Shown: positions 43,384 to 52,360 of the stretch, in pieces
Layout: each line of letters starts with the position of its first letter
Numbering within the stretch: the stretch's first letter is position 1
NCBI GenBank assembly: GCA_045345765.1
Contig: CP148265.1
Coordinates: forward strand, 1,054,001-1,118,000
Origin: JAOARY01 sp045345765
GTDB taxonomy: Bacteria > Bacillota > Clostridia > Peptostreptococcales > Peptostreptococcaceae
DNA length: 64,000 nucleotides
Direction of reading: 5' to 3'
Made by a program: the position numbers and the translations under genes
The notes under the pieces: model-generated
What the model was told of the DNA's origin: nothing
The model's input: only the letters and a program-made list of their open reading frames with translations
Databases searched by the model: none

Positions 43384-45198
43384 ATCTAAAGATTTATAAT
43401 TATTTGACTGTATTAAATATAACTCTTTATACAGTCCATCTCTATTCATAAGTTCCTGATGATTCCCCTTTTCAATTATCGTACCTTGATCTAAAACATA
43501 AATTTGCTCTGATAATTTTACTGTTGAAAACTTATGAGAAATTAGTATACTTGTTTTATCTTTCATTATTTTTTTAAAAATTTTAAATATCTCAAATTCT
43601 GATTTAGCATCCATAGATGAAGTTGGTTCATCTAAAATTATCATTGGTGCAGATGACATAAACGCTCTACTTAATGCAATCTTTTGCCATTGTCCTCCCG
43701 ATAAATCAACACCATCAGTCCATTCTCTTAGTAATTTAGTTTGATAATCCTCTTCCAAATCCTTAATAAAATTATGCGCTCCTGATTTAGATGATGATAA
43801 TTTTATATAATCTTCATCATCTATATGATTTAAATTACCAAGACCTATATTATCACTGATAGAAAGTGGATATTTGTTGAAATCTTGAAAAATAACACCT
43901 ATTAAATTTTTAAGTTCATTTTTATTATAATCATTTACATCTTTATTATTTATAAATATTTTTCCTTTTGAAGGTTTGTATAGGCCTGTTAGTAATTTTA
44001 TCAAAGTAGTTTTTCCAGAACCATTTAAACCTACAAGTGAATACGACTTGTTTTTTTCAAATTTTAAATTTATATCTTTTAATATATAATCATTCGAATT
44101 TTTATACTTAAAATAAACATTCCTAAATTCTATACTCTCAAATTCATTTTTTATATTAAATTTCTCAATTCTTTTAAATTTTTTTGAATTTGAAATCGAT
44201 GTTTCCAAACTTTCTTCATTTTCATCCAAATCTAATACTAAAAATAAACTCGATATATATAAATTGTTATTATACAAAAACATAACACCATCTAAAAATT
44301 CTCTTATTAAATTTTCCATATTATTAATTGCACTTATATACATACTAAATGAACCTATAGAAATTCTCATCTTTATCGAATGATAAATTATATAAAACAT
44401 ATTACCTAATGAAAATACTATTTCAAAAAAATTTGTAATACTAATTGCTGTTATAAATTTTCTTTTATATGTTTTATCCTCTTTTATATGTTTATCATTT
44501 GTTTTTAAAATCAAATCTATTATATAATTTCCTATATTAAAAATTTTTATTTCTTTTAATGAATCATATTTATAAAATAAATTTTTTAAATAATCTATAA
44601 ACCTTAATTTTTCTAATCTATTTATATATATATCATATTCTTTTATTAATATTTTTAAATTTACGATGACCATAGGAACAGTTGAACATACACATATCAA
44701 AAGTACATATGGATTAAATTTAAAAATAATTAGAGCTACAGAAATAATTGATACAATTATTTTTAATATGTTAGTAATCGTACTAAGAATGCTCTCTATA
44801 TTTGAAAGTGAATTTTGATTTATTTGTTCTATATGATTGTAAATAACACTATCATCAAAATTAACTAAATCTATATTTTTTAATTTATTTAGAATAAGCT
44901 CGTCCAAATATCTTCCTATATATTTAGTTTGAAATTCTTGTAAATAAGAAGTTGTCTGCTCAAATAAATTATTTAAAATATAGCAAGATGCTAATATGAA
45001 AATCCAGAATAAACATCTTTTTAAATTTCCATCTTTTAATGAAATTGCAACTGAATCTATTAAGTTTTTATTTGCATATAGAGTAGCTGGAACTATTAGA
45101 CCATATAATATTGTTACTATCAATAAAACAACTGTTATAATTCCACTACTTTTATATACAATTTTTAATGCTCTTTTTAAATTATAAATAATATTCAT
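43378..45198 (-). CDS. ABC exporter (fused membrane and ATPase domains), RiPP-associated
   Basis: 606 residues. Six membrane helices occupy about 1-310. The ATPase domain follows with Walker A GLNGSGKTT (about 388), signature LSGGQWQKIAL (about 497), Walker B MIILDEPTSSMD and switch ISHK. The N-terminus has no C39 peptidase domain, so it can export but not cleave a leader. Its start is 15 bases after the radical SAM gene, so the two form one operon with the precursor. It likely exports the modified peptide or gives immunity. The C-terminal end overlaps a terminator. Confidence 0.88.
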   Translation of the reverse strand: MNIIYNLKRALKIVYKSSGIITVVLLIVTILYGLIVPATLYANKNLIDSVAISLKDGNLKRCLFWIFILASCYILNNLFEQTTSYLQEFQTKYIGRYLDELILNKLKNIDLVNFDDSVIYNHIEQINQNSLSNIESILSTITNILKIIVSIISVALIIFKFNPYVLLICVCSTVPMVIVNLKILIKEYDIYINRLEKLRFIDYLKNLFYKYDSLKEIKIFNIGNYIIDLILKTNDKHIKEDKTYKRKFITAISITNFFEIVFSLGNMFYIIYHSIKMRISIGSFSMYISAINNMENLIREFLDGVMFLYNNNLYISSLFLVLDLDENEESLETSISNSKKFKRIEKFNIKNEFESIEFRNVYFKYKNSNDYILKDINLKFEKNKSYSLVGLNGSGKTTLIKLLTGLYKPSKGKIFINNKDVNDYNKNELKNLIGVIFQDFNKYPLSISDNIGLGNLNHIDDEDYIKLSSSKSGAHNFIKDLEEDYQTKLLREWTDGVDLSGGQWQKIALSRAFMSSAPMIILDEPTSSMDAKSEFEIFKIFKKIMKDKTSILISHKFSTVKLSEQIYVLDQGTIIEKGNHQELMNRDGLYKELYLIQSNNYKSLDA

Positions 45199-45213
45199 AA
45201 TCTAAAACCATCT

Positions 45214-46530
45214 CTAAAAAGGAACTCCAACAACTTTTTCTCTTACCATAGCTCTATAAAATTCTTCTTTTTGAGCATCATCACAATTAATTTTTGTGTA
45301 ACTTCCAGTTTCTAATTTATTAATAACCCTGCATTTTCCAAAACAAAATCCAAATAATTCACAATCATTACACGCTTCTATATTTTTTTGCTCCATAGAT
45401 TCTCTTAATTTTTTATATTTGTCTTTAATATAAGAAAAATCATCTTCCAACAAATTGCAAGTTGGTTCAGTCGCAGATATTCCACATAAATAACATAAAC
45501 CATTTGGAGCAACACTTATTTGTCTTCCCACTGAACATAATGTCCCTGTTAATAAATCATCTGTTTTCATTAGATTTTCTGGATATTTCTCATTTATTTT
45601 TTCTTGAACTCCATATAAAAATTTTTCAAATTGGATTCCATTTAATATATCACCTTTCTTTTCAAGGTCTTTCCCTCTACCTAAAGGTCTCACTAGAGAG
45701 AAACTAAAGTGATTTTTTTCTGGTCCATATAAATCATGTTCTGTAACAAAATTCAAGAAATTATCTTCTATACTCTTTATATTTTCCTTTGATACTGTTG
45801 CATGTAAACTCATTGGTTTTCCAATAGAATTAAAGTATTTAACTGTATTTACAAGCTTTTTAAAATTCCCTTTACCTCTAATCTTATCAAAGGTTTCTTC
45901 ATCATAACCATCCAAACTTATTTGGAAAGTTTCAATATGATTTGTAAAAAAATCTAGCATTTCTTTATTTCCACTATCAATCCAATCACTTATTATAAAA
46001 CCGTTTGTAAGTAACGCTATACTTTCTACTTTTGGATAAATATATTCAATTAATTCCTTTAACATATCTGAAAATAATAAAGGTTCTCCACCAGAAATAC
46101 ACATATATGGTTTATAGTCTATATTATCGAATATTTTATCACTTATCTTCTTCCATTTTTCAAGGCTTATTTCATTCATACCTGGAAAGTCTGGTAAAAA
46201 ACAATGTGAACATCTAGTATTACAATCGTATGTTATATCAAATTTTATTTCAAATTGGTCTGGGTCTGTAAGTTTTTTTGGCTCTTCGTAAGTATTTGCC
46301 CAAAATATATCTGACAGTAAATTAATATATAACTCCTCATCTATATTTGTATTTTCAAATACAATTCCAACTTCTTTACCTTCTTTTAATTTTTCAAAAG
46401 CATTGTATTGATCATTATTTACAACTAAATATTTATGAGTATCTTTAAAAATCAATACATAATACTCTTCAACACTTTGTATATGTACATCGCCATTAAT
46501 TTTAAATTTATAATCATTTGTTAATTCCAT
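45214..46530 (-). CDS. Radical SAM/SPASM peptide maturase
   Basis: 438 residues. An N-terminal RiPP-recognition-like domain (about 1-85, KFKINGDVHIQSVEEYYVLI) is followed by the radical SAM core with CxxxCxxC at Cys103, Cys107 and Cys110 (DITYDCNTRCSHCFLPDF) and the SAM motif SGGEPLLF. C-terminal SPASM/twitch cysteines are TLCSVGRQISVAPNGLCYLCG and CNDCELFGFCFGKC. It should modify the 48-residue peptide encoded just upstream, for example by thioether or C-C bond formation. The bond type cannot be told. It is distinct in sequence from the StrB-like enzyme at 29.7 kb. Confidence 0.88.
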   Translation of the reverse strand: MELTNDYKFKINGDVHIQSVEEYYVLIFKDTHKYLVVNNDQYNAFEKLKEGKEVGIVFENTNIDEELYINLLSDIFWANTYEEPKKLTDPDQFEIKFDITYDCNTRCSHCFLPDFPGMNEISLEKWKKISDKIFDNIDYKPYMCISGGEPLLFSDMLKELIEYIYPKVESIALLTNGFIISDWIDSGNKEMLDFFTNHIETFQISLDGYDEETFDKIRGKGNFKKLVNTVKYFNSIGKPMSLHATVSKENIKSIEDNFLNFVTEHDLYGPEKNHFSFSLVRPLGRGKDLEKKGDILNGIQFEKFLYGVQEKINEKYPENLMKTDDLLTGTLCSVGRQISVAPNGLCYLCGISATEPTCNLLEDDFSYIKDKYKKLRESMEQKNIEACNDCELFGFCFGKCRVINKLETGSYTKINCDDAQKEEFYRAMVREKVVGVPF

Positions 46531-46591
46531 AAATCCATCCCCATTTACTATTTTATTTTTTATATAAATTTACTTTTAATTTTTTATACAA

Positions 46592-46627
46592 ATTTACTCT
46601 TAGAATTAATTAATCCTAAGAGTAAAT
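46592..46627 (-). terminator. Hairpin between precursor and maturase genes (attenuator)
   Basis: A 12-bp perfect stem ATTTACTCTTAG / CTAAGAGTAAAT with a 12-base loop. Minus-strand readout has only a short T-run after it. It is likely a partial terminator or an mRNA-stabilising hairpin giving excess precursor. Confidence 0.7.
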
Positions 46628-46659
46628 TATGAAATCTAAATACTATTTATTTTTAATAA

Positions 46660-46806
46660 TTAGCACTTACATCCGTATTGAGTTCCACGAGATCCCCATA
46701 AGAATCCACCAGGACGAGTACAATTCTTAGCTCTAGCTATTCTTTCTGCTTTTGTTATTGGCTTGCTTCCTTTAGTGTTAATTTTAAAAGATTTCTTGTT
46801 TTCCAT
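46660..46806 (-). CDS. RiPP precursor peptide (48 residues, Cys/Gly-rich core)
   Basis: Start ATG 46806 behind GGAGGGG. The leader is Lys-rich (MENKKSFKINTKGSKPITKA, then ERIARAKN) and the C-terminal 20 residues are CTRPGGFLWGSRGTQYGCKC. These contain three Cys, five Gly and Phe, Trp and Tyr, a composition expected for a radical-SAM-modified core. An in-frame upstream extension to 46890 is possible but lacks a ribosome site and overlaps the promoter. It is the first gene of the unit with a radical SAM/SPASM enzyme and an ABC exporter. I do not recognise a named family; CLI_3235-class or ranthipeptide-type are possible but not shown. Confidence 0.85.
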   Translation of the reverse strand: MENKKSFKINTKGSKPITKAERIARAKNCTRPGGFLWGSRGTQYGCKC

Positions 46807-46849
46807 AATAAACCCCTCCATAAAAAAATTTGAAAATATTTTCCTCATG

Positions 46850-46878
46850 ATATTACTATAGAGTTTTCTCACTGTCAA
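46850..46878 (-). promoter_or_regulatory. Consensus sigma-A promoter of the RiPP precursor
   Basis: Minus strand: TTGACA, exactly 17 bases, TAATAT. The start is predicted near 46843, giving a leader of about 37 bases. Confidence 0.85.
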
Positions 46879-46880
46879 TA

Positions 46881-46898
46881 TATGTAGCAAATTACATA
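46881..46898 (-). promoter_or_regulatory. Palindrome just upstream of the RiPP promoter
   Basis: Arms TATGTA / TACATA with six bases between, directly before the -35 element. The position suits an activator or repressor. The regulator is unknown. Confidence 0.5.
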
Positions 46899-47218
46899 TT
46901 CATCTTTACCTTTACTTTTTATTCTATTTTTTTATTTTTTATTGATTTTTTTTCTCAAATAACCTCTTTTATTTCTTAAAATATAATTTTAAAATAATAA
47001 AAAAAAATTTTATTTAATTTTGCAATTTATAAAAATACATCATTTTTTCGAATAACTGCATATTTATTTAAAATAAATAAATATAATTGAATGATATATT
47101 AATAAAAAAATTTTATTTAATTTATCAATTTTTTTGTTTAAAATATATATAAATTCATCATATATTAAATAGTACTTATTTTTAATATATATTTTTTATT
47201 TATAAGGATGTGGGTTAT
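46899..47218. other. Divergent intergenic region, no gene seen
   Basis: About 320 bases of very AT-rich sequence between the RiPP precursor and the divergent coiled-coil protein gene. It contains repeats of the type AAAAAAATTTTATTTAATTT (near 47001-47016 and 47104-47121). No coding sequence supported. Confidence 0.55.
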
Positions 47219-47911
47219 ATGAAAATAGATAATGAATATTTAAATAGTCACAATTTAATTAATAACAGAAATGAAAATCATCAAAAAATCGAAAAGATAA
47301 AGGAGTCTTCAAATAATTTGTCAAATAAGGTTCAAATGAAAAGAGATAGTTTTAATATAAACGAAAAAACCAGAAGAAATTTTAATATGAGAAATTTAAA
47401 ATCACAAGAATATTATAATCAAAGAAAAGAAGAATTTTTAAATCAATTACAAGAAAAAAATAATGTACTTGAAAATATTTCAGATGAAATGCTAAATTTC
47501 ATAAAAAATATTAGTAATTCCAAAAATAATAATGATTATGAAGAAAACATTCAAAAATTTAAAAATCAGGCTAAAAATATCGCTAAAATGATTCATATCT
47601 TTGAAAAACATTATGATGCTGATAATAGTGAAAATTTACTTTCGAATGAATTTAATAGTATTGATTTTAAAAATCTATCAGAAGTTTTTAAAGTTGCTGG
47701 AAAATCATTTGATATGATTGAAAAAGAAATTTCTAAAATACTAGATGAGATTAATCGAATTAATGGAGAAATGGATAGTATGCTTGATAAAGATTATTTT
47801 AAGAAATTAAATCAAATGAAGGAAGTACTATACGATATGCTTAGTAGCAAAAAATTTGATGCAAAATCAATAGAAATAAAAACAGATTATAAAGAAATTC
47901 AAAAAATCTAA
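47219..47911 (+). CDS. Cytoplasmic coiled-coil protein of unknown function
   Basis: 230 residues from ATG 47219, chosen over GTG 47210 because the AAGGATG site is better spaced. It has no signal peptide or membrane segment and is very rich in Asn, Lys and Glu. Long helical stretches with heptad-like hydrophobics (IQKFKNQAKNIAKMIHIFEKH, ISKILDEINRINGEMDSML) suggest coiled coil. No domain recognised. It is divergent from the RiPP precursor and separated by about 400 bases, so no link is claimed. A terminator follows. Confidence 0.7.
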   Translation: MKIDNEYLNSHNLINNRNENHQKIEKIKESSNNLSNKVQMKRDSFNINEKTRRNFNMRNLKSQEYYNQRKEEFLNQLQEKNNVLENISDEMLNFIKNISNSKNNNDYEENIQKFKNQAKNIAKMIHIFEKHYDADNSENLLSNEFNSIDFKNLSEVFKVAGKSFDMIEKEISKILDEINRINGEMDSMLDKDYFKKLNQMKEVLYDMLSSKKFDAKSIEIKTDYKEIQKI

Positions 47912-47915
47912 AGAA

Positions 47916-47945
47916 AGCCCTCTACTTTTATTAAGTTGAGGGCTT
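47916..47945. terminator. Terminator between convergent genes
   Basis: Stem AGCCCTC / GAGGGCT extended by partial pairing around an AT-rich loop, followed by TATTTATTT. It serves the coiled-coil gene and the convergent membrane protein gene. Confidence 0.75.
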
Positions 47946-47951
47946 ATTTAT

Positions 47952-48215
47952 TTAAATAAAACCACTTATTAAATTTCGCTTTACTAGTATAGCTAAAAGC
48001 AATATTGATATCAAAAGACTAATCACACCCTTTAACAAATTATCTTTTTCCACCAAATTTTCATAACCTTCTACGCACATATATATACAAAAACATATAT
48101 GACCTAAATCAATTAAATATATATGATAATAAGCTTTTGAAAATACTATCATATATGCAATAACAGCTATTAACCCAAAATATTTTTTATTTTTTATAAT
48201 CTTTTGTAAATCCAT
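47952..48215 (-). CDS. Small three-helix membrane protein, unknown
   Basis: 87 residues from ATG 48215 behind GAGGAG, five codons inside a longer open frame. Three hydrophobic segments (about 13-31, 36-55 and 62-84). No family recognised. It follows the dihydrofolate-reductase-like gene by 21 bases and is likely co-transcribed. Confidence 0.65.
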   Translation of the reverse strand: MDLQKIIKNKKYFGLIAVIAYMIVFSKAYYHIYLIDLGHICFCIYMCVEGYENLVEKDNLLKGVISLLISILLLAILVKRNLISGFI

Positions 48216-48236
48216 AATAAAACTCCTCAAATATCT

Positions 48237-48824
48237 TTATTTTAGAGCATAAGAAAGTTCTACCCCACCTTCTAGTATAGTAGTTTTTTGGATTTTAAAA
48301 CACATTTTTTCGCTATTTTTATTAAATAAATATTCACCTTCACCAAGATTTACTGGAACTATAACCAGCTTCATTTCATCAACCAACTTATTTTTAACTA
48401 TTGTTTTTAAAATATTAGACTTTGCTAAAAGCCAAATATTCTTATGCTTTCTCTTTTTTATTTGTTCTATTAAATAATTCAGATTTGAATCAATAAATTC
48501 AGTAAAATTTTTATTCTTTATCCTATAAATTTTTTGACCTTTTTTTAAATTTTTTACTGTTTTTAAATGCCTACTGGATTGATTAATTGTTTTTTCTTCA
48601 TTCAAAACATATATATTTTTATTAAAATTTATTAAATTTTTATGTCCGTATAACTTTTTATAGGTATTATTGTCTGTAAGTATAGCATCCATTTTTCTAT
48701 AGTAATTATTGCAATTATTTTTCAATTTCTTATCATTGATTTCATCTAACCAATTTATATTATAATTCTTTTTGGCTATAAATCCGTCTAAACTTTGAGT
48801 TACGTATAAAGTAATTCTTTCCAT
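48237..48824 (-). CDS. RibD C-terminal/dihydrofolate reductase-like protein
   Basis: 195 residues from ATG 48824, chosen because GAAGGGAAG precedes it; a longer frame to 48878 has no ribosome site. It begins RITLYVTQSLDGFIAKKNYNINWL, the typical start of the RibD-C family, and contains KNIWLLAKSNILKTIVKNKLVDEMKLVIVPVNLGEG, which matches the usual GG-x-L...DEL.L...P..LG pattern except that the Gly-Gly is LAKS. That change in the cofactor loop raises doubt about normal NADPH binding. Cytoplasmic reductase of unknown substrate. Confidence 0.78.
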   Translation of the reverse strand: MERITLYVTQSLDGFIAKKNYNINWLDEINDKKLKNNCNNYYRKMDAILTDNNTYKKLYGHKNLINFNKNIYVLNEEKTINQSSRHLKTVKNLKKGQKIYRIKNKNFTEFIDSNLNYLIEQIKKRKHKNIWLLAKSNILKTIVKNKLVDEMKLVIVPVNLGEGEYLFNKNSEKMCFKIQKTTILEGGVELSYALK

Positions 48825-48958
48825 TTGCTTCCCTTCTTCTTTTATAATTTCAAAAATACATTCATTTTTTATACCCAAATTTAAAGTCTTTATTTCTATT
48901 TTAATAAATTTTAATGTATTTTTTAATGGTTCTATTTAACTGAATTTTTAATTTTATT

Positions 48959-51900
48959 TTATTTAACCTTATCTTTTTTAATTAAATTCTCTAATTTCAA
49001 TATTTTTAATTTACATCCTTCATAATTATTATTTTTTGCTTCTATCTCTAATTCTTTAGATAACTTATTTATTTCTTCTATTTTTAGATTGCTAGATGCC
49101 CCTTTGATATCATGAGCTAGATTACTTATTTTTTCTATATTATTATTTTCTATCGCCTGCTTTAACTTATCTATTCTATCCTCATATAATACTTCAAATT
49201 CATCATATAATTCTTTTATATCATCTTCTTCCAATCCAGTTTCTTCTTTAAATGCCTCTTTCGCCTCCAAATATATATTACTTTCATTTGTTTTTTTATC
49301 TTCCTCTAATTCTAAATTTGAGAGTATTTCTAATAATTTTTTGAAATTTATAGGTTTTGATAAATATTCGTCCATTCCAGATACAAAACATTTATTCTTA
49401 TCTTCTTCCATCGCATAAGCTGTCATAGCTACAATTTTTACATGTTTTTTATGGTTACTTTCATACTCTCTTATCTTTCTTGTTGCTTCATATCCATCCA
49501 TTACTGGCATTTGGCAATCCATAAAAATTATATCGTAATCATTTTCTATATAATATTCATAACCTTCTTTTCCATTTATAGCTATATCACATTTATACCC
49601 TTCTTTATCAAGTATTTTTAATATAACTTTTAAATTTATTTCATTATCTTCAACTAATAAAATCTTTGGTTGTTTATTATTATTTCTTACTCTATTGTTA
49701 TTTTTATAAACTTTATTATTTTTAGCTATATTTGTATTATTTTTAATTTGATTCTTTTCAAATTCCAAATAAAACTCAAATGTAGATCCCTTTCCTTTTT
49801 TACTTTCAACTTTAAATTCTCCATTCATCATAGATACCAGTTCATTAGATATAGATAACCCAAGTCCAGTTCCTCCATACTTTCTGGTTGTAGATGTGTC
49901 AGCTTGTTCAAATGGATTAAATATTTTATTAAGTTCATCCTCATTCATTCCAATACCAGTATCTTTAACCTCAAAATTAATTATAGTTTTTTTATCTTCA
50001 TTTTTACTACATTCTACTTTGACAGTTATTTGACCTTCATCTGTAAATTTAATAGCATTACTAAGCAAATTATTTAATATCTGTTTTACTTTTGCCAAAT
50101 CACCTATAACTATATTTGGAATAGTATATTCAATAAACAAATTAAGAGCAACTTTTTTTTCTTTGGCTTTTGGCATAAACAAAGACACTGTTTCTTCAAC
50201 TAATTTTTTTATATCAAATTCTGTTTTTTCTAATACCATTTTTCCAGCTTCTATTTTAGAAATATCTAAAACATCATTAATAAGATGTAATAGTATTTTA
50301 GAAGCATTTTGAGCTTCTTTCACATATGATTTTTGTTCGTTTGATAAACTCGTATAATCAAGCAAATTAAGCATTCCTACTATACCATTTATAGGTGTTC
50401 TTATTTCATGAGACATATTCGCCAAGAACTGACTCTTTGCTATATTTGCCTTTTCAGCTTGTTTTTTAGAATCTTTAAGTGATTCCTCAATTAAATGTCT
50501 TTCAATAGCCATCTCTAAGGAATTTCTAAATACACTAAGAGTAGAGAACTCTATTTCATCCCATTTTCTTTCATATTTACATTCATCGAAACCCATAAAC
50601 CCCCAAAATTTATTATTTATTATTATAGGCATAACAATTATAGACAGTATCCCTTGCGCTTCTAATATACTTCTTACATTTTCTTTAAAATTTTTAACTT
50701 CACCATAAAATGAATGTTTGTTTTTAAGTGGTTCCATAAAACTTTCAACATCTGAAAAAGGGATATTTTGCAACATAGGATTATCTATTTGTGGTTCTAT
50801 ATCATTCGCATTCCACTCTATTTTCTGACTTGTATAACCGTTTCCTTCTTCATCATAGTAATTCCTAAAAAGATAAACTCTATCAACTTCTAACGCTCTT
50901 CCTAGTATCGCAAAACAAGATTCAAGAGCCTTCACATAATCCATACTGTCTAATAATACTTGTGTCGATTTTGCTACTGCGGATAATATCTTATCTTTTA
51001 ATATTAATTTATTTTCTATATTCTTTTGTCTTGTTATATCTATAATAACCATCATATAAGAGGTTTCCTTATAGCCCTTTATAATTTCAGCAGAAAAAAG
51101 TCCTGTTATTATATTATTATCTTTTTTCTTTATTTCTAATTCTATATTACCAATCCTACTATTATGTCTTAAACTATTTATAATATATTCATGTTTCTTT
51201 GTGTCTTGAAAAATACCTAAGTCACAGGTTGATTTTCCTATAAGTTCTACGTCTTCATATCCTAAAACTTCACAAAAAGAATTATTAACATCGTAAAATT
51301 CATTAGTTTCAAGATCACAAACAGCCATCAAAGCTGGATTATTATCAAACAATTTATGAAATTTATCAAAAGCATTTTCCTTAAGTCTTTCAATTTCAAT
51401 ACGGTCTGTTATATCCCTTGACGCTGCAAATATTTTATCTTCACAAATTTTAGCTCTCCACTCGATTGTTCTATATTTACCACTTCTAGTTCTATATTTA
51501 TTTATAAAATTATATATCTTTTTATTTTTTATAAGATTTGCTATAGCCTCCTTTGTTCTTTCTTGATCTTCTTCATGTAAAAAATCAAAAAAATACTTAC
51601 CTACAATTTCTTCGTTTTTATATTCTAGCATTCTTTCCCATTCTCTATTTATTCTTTCAAATTTTCCATCCAAAGATGCTATACAAAGCAAATCTAAATT
51701 TACATCAAAGAAATTTTTAAGTTCCACTAATTTTTCTTTTTCCATAGTTATATCAACAAAACAAATAGCAAAATAATATTTTTGTGGAGAAAATGCTATT
51801 ACTTGATACCATCGTCCAAATTCAGCTATATATCTTTCAATAGTTTCTCTTTTATTGTTTATAGCTATATCACCATAAAAATTAATCCAATCAAAATCAT

Positions 51901-52102
51901 CTGTTTTTATCGTTTTTACTACTTCTGTTATCTTTTTTCCTATAACAAAATCAGCCTTAAACCCTGTAATCTGTTCAAAAGCTTCATTAACTTCTAAAAA
52001 TTTATAATTTATAGGTTTTTCATTTTCATCACAAATAAGTTCATAAAAAGCATAAGCCATTGGAATATTTTTAACTATTGATTCATAAAATTTATCCTTC
52101 AT
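48959..52102 (-). CDS. Large hybrid histidine kinase (PAS-GAF-HisKA-HATPase-REC-HPt)
   Basis: 1047 residues with no membrane segment. Order: three PAS domains (about 1-125, 128-245, 246-365), GAF (about 375-540), HisKA with H-box NMSHEIRTPINGIVGML (about residue 565), HATPase_c with DTGIGMNEDELNKIF and GGTGLGLSIS, a receiver with Asp in DIIFMDCQMPVMDGYEA (about residue 861), and HPt with NLAHDIKGASSNL (about residue 997). All phosphorelay residues are present. It is a cytoplasmic sensor, perhaps for redox or small ligands through PAS/GAF. No output regulator is adjacent. It is monocistronic. Confidence 0.93.
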   Translation of the reverse strand: MKDKFYESIVKNIPMAYAFYELICDENEKPINYKFLEVNEAFEQITGFKADFVIGKKITEVVKTIKTDDFDWINFYGDIAINNKRETIERYIAEFGRWYQVIAFSPQKYYFAICFVDITMEKEKLVELKNFFDVNLDLLCIASLDGKFERINREWERMLEYKNEEIVGKYFFDFLHEEDQERTKEAIANLIKNKKIYNFINKYRTRSGKYRTIEWRAKICEDKIFAASRDITDRIEIERLKENAFDKFHKLFDNNPALMAVCDLETNEFYDVNNSFCEVLGYEDVELIGKSTCDLGIFQDTKKHEYIINSLRHNSRIGNIELEIKKKDNNIITGLFSAEIIKGYKETSYMMVIIDITRQKNIENKLILKDKILSAVAKSTQVLLDSMDYVKALESCFAILGRALEVDRVYLFRNYYDEEGNGYTSQKIEWNANDIEPQIDNPMLQNIPFSDVESFMEPLKNKHSFYGEVKNFKENVRSILEAQGILSIIVMPIIINNKFWGFMGFDECKYERKWDEIEFSTLSVFRNSLEMAIERHLIEESLKDSKKQAEKANIAKSQFLANMSHEIRTPINGIVGMLNLLDYTSLSNEQKSYVKEAQNASKILLHLINDVLDISKIEAGKMVLEKTEFDIKKLVEETVSLFMPKAKEKKVALNLFIEYTIPNIVIGDLAKVKQILNNLLSNAIKFTDEGQITVKVECSKNEDKKTIINFEVKDTGIGMNEDELNKIFNPFEQADTSTTRKYGGTGLGLSISNELVSMMNGEFKVESKKGKGSTFEFYLEFEKNQIKNNTNIAKNNKVYKNNNRVRNNNKQPKILLVEDNEINLKVILKILDKEGYKCDIAINGKEGYEYYIENDYDIIFMDCQMPVMDGYEATRKIREYESNHKKHVKIVAMTAYAMEEDKNKCFVSGMDEYLSKPINFKKLLEILSNLELEEDKKTNESNIYLEAKEAFKEETGLEEDDIKELYDEFEVLYEDRIDKLKQAIENNNIEKISNLAHDIKGASSNLKIEEINKLSKELEIEAKNNNYEGCKLKILKLENLIKKDKVK

Positions 52103-52360
52103 ATTTACAACCCCTTGTATTTAACAAAATATATGAAATATAATTTCTTAAATACCCAATATTTATAAAAATAAAAAATCATCAAAATAATCAAATTTCT
52201 ATTTTATTTAAATTAACAATATATCTTAGAATTTAATAATCAATAATTAATTTTTTTAAATTAATAATCATTTTTGAATTTTTTCGAATATTTTGCAATT
52301 TTATTGTATTTAAAATTTTTTAGGAATATAATTTAGCTATAAACTATTTGGGGGTGTTTT

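Noticed and set aside
46807..46890. N-terminal extension of the second RiPP precursor to 76 residues
   Set aside because: The extension overlaps the TTGACA/TAATAT promoter, has no ribosome site, and the internal ATG has a strong one.
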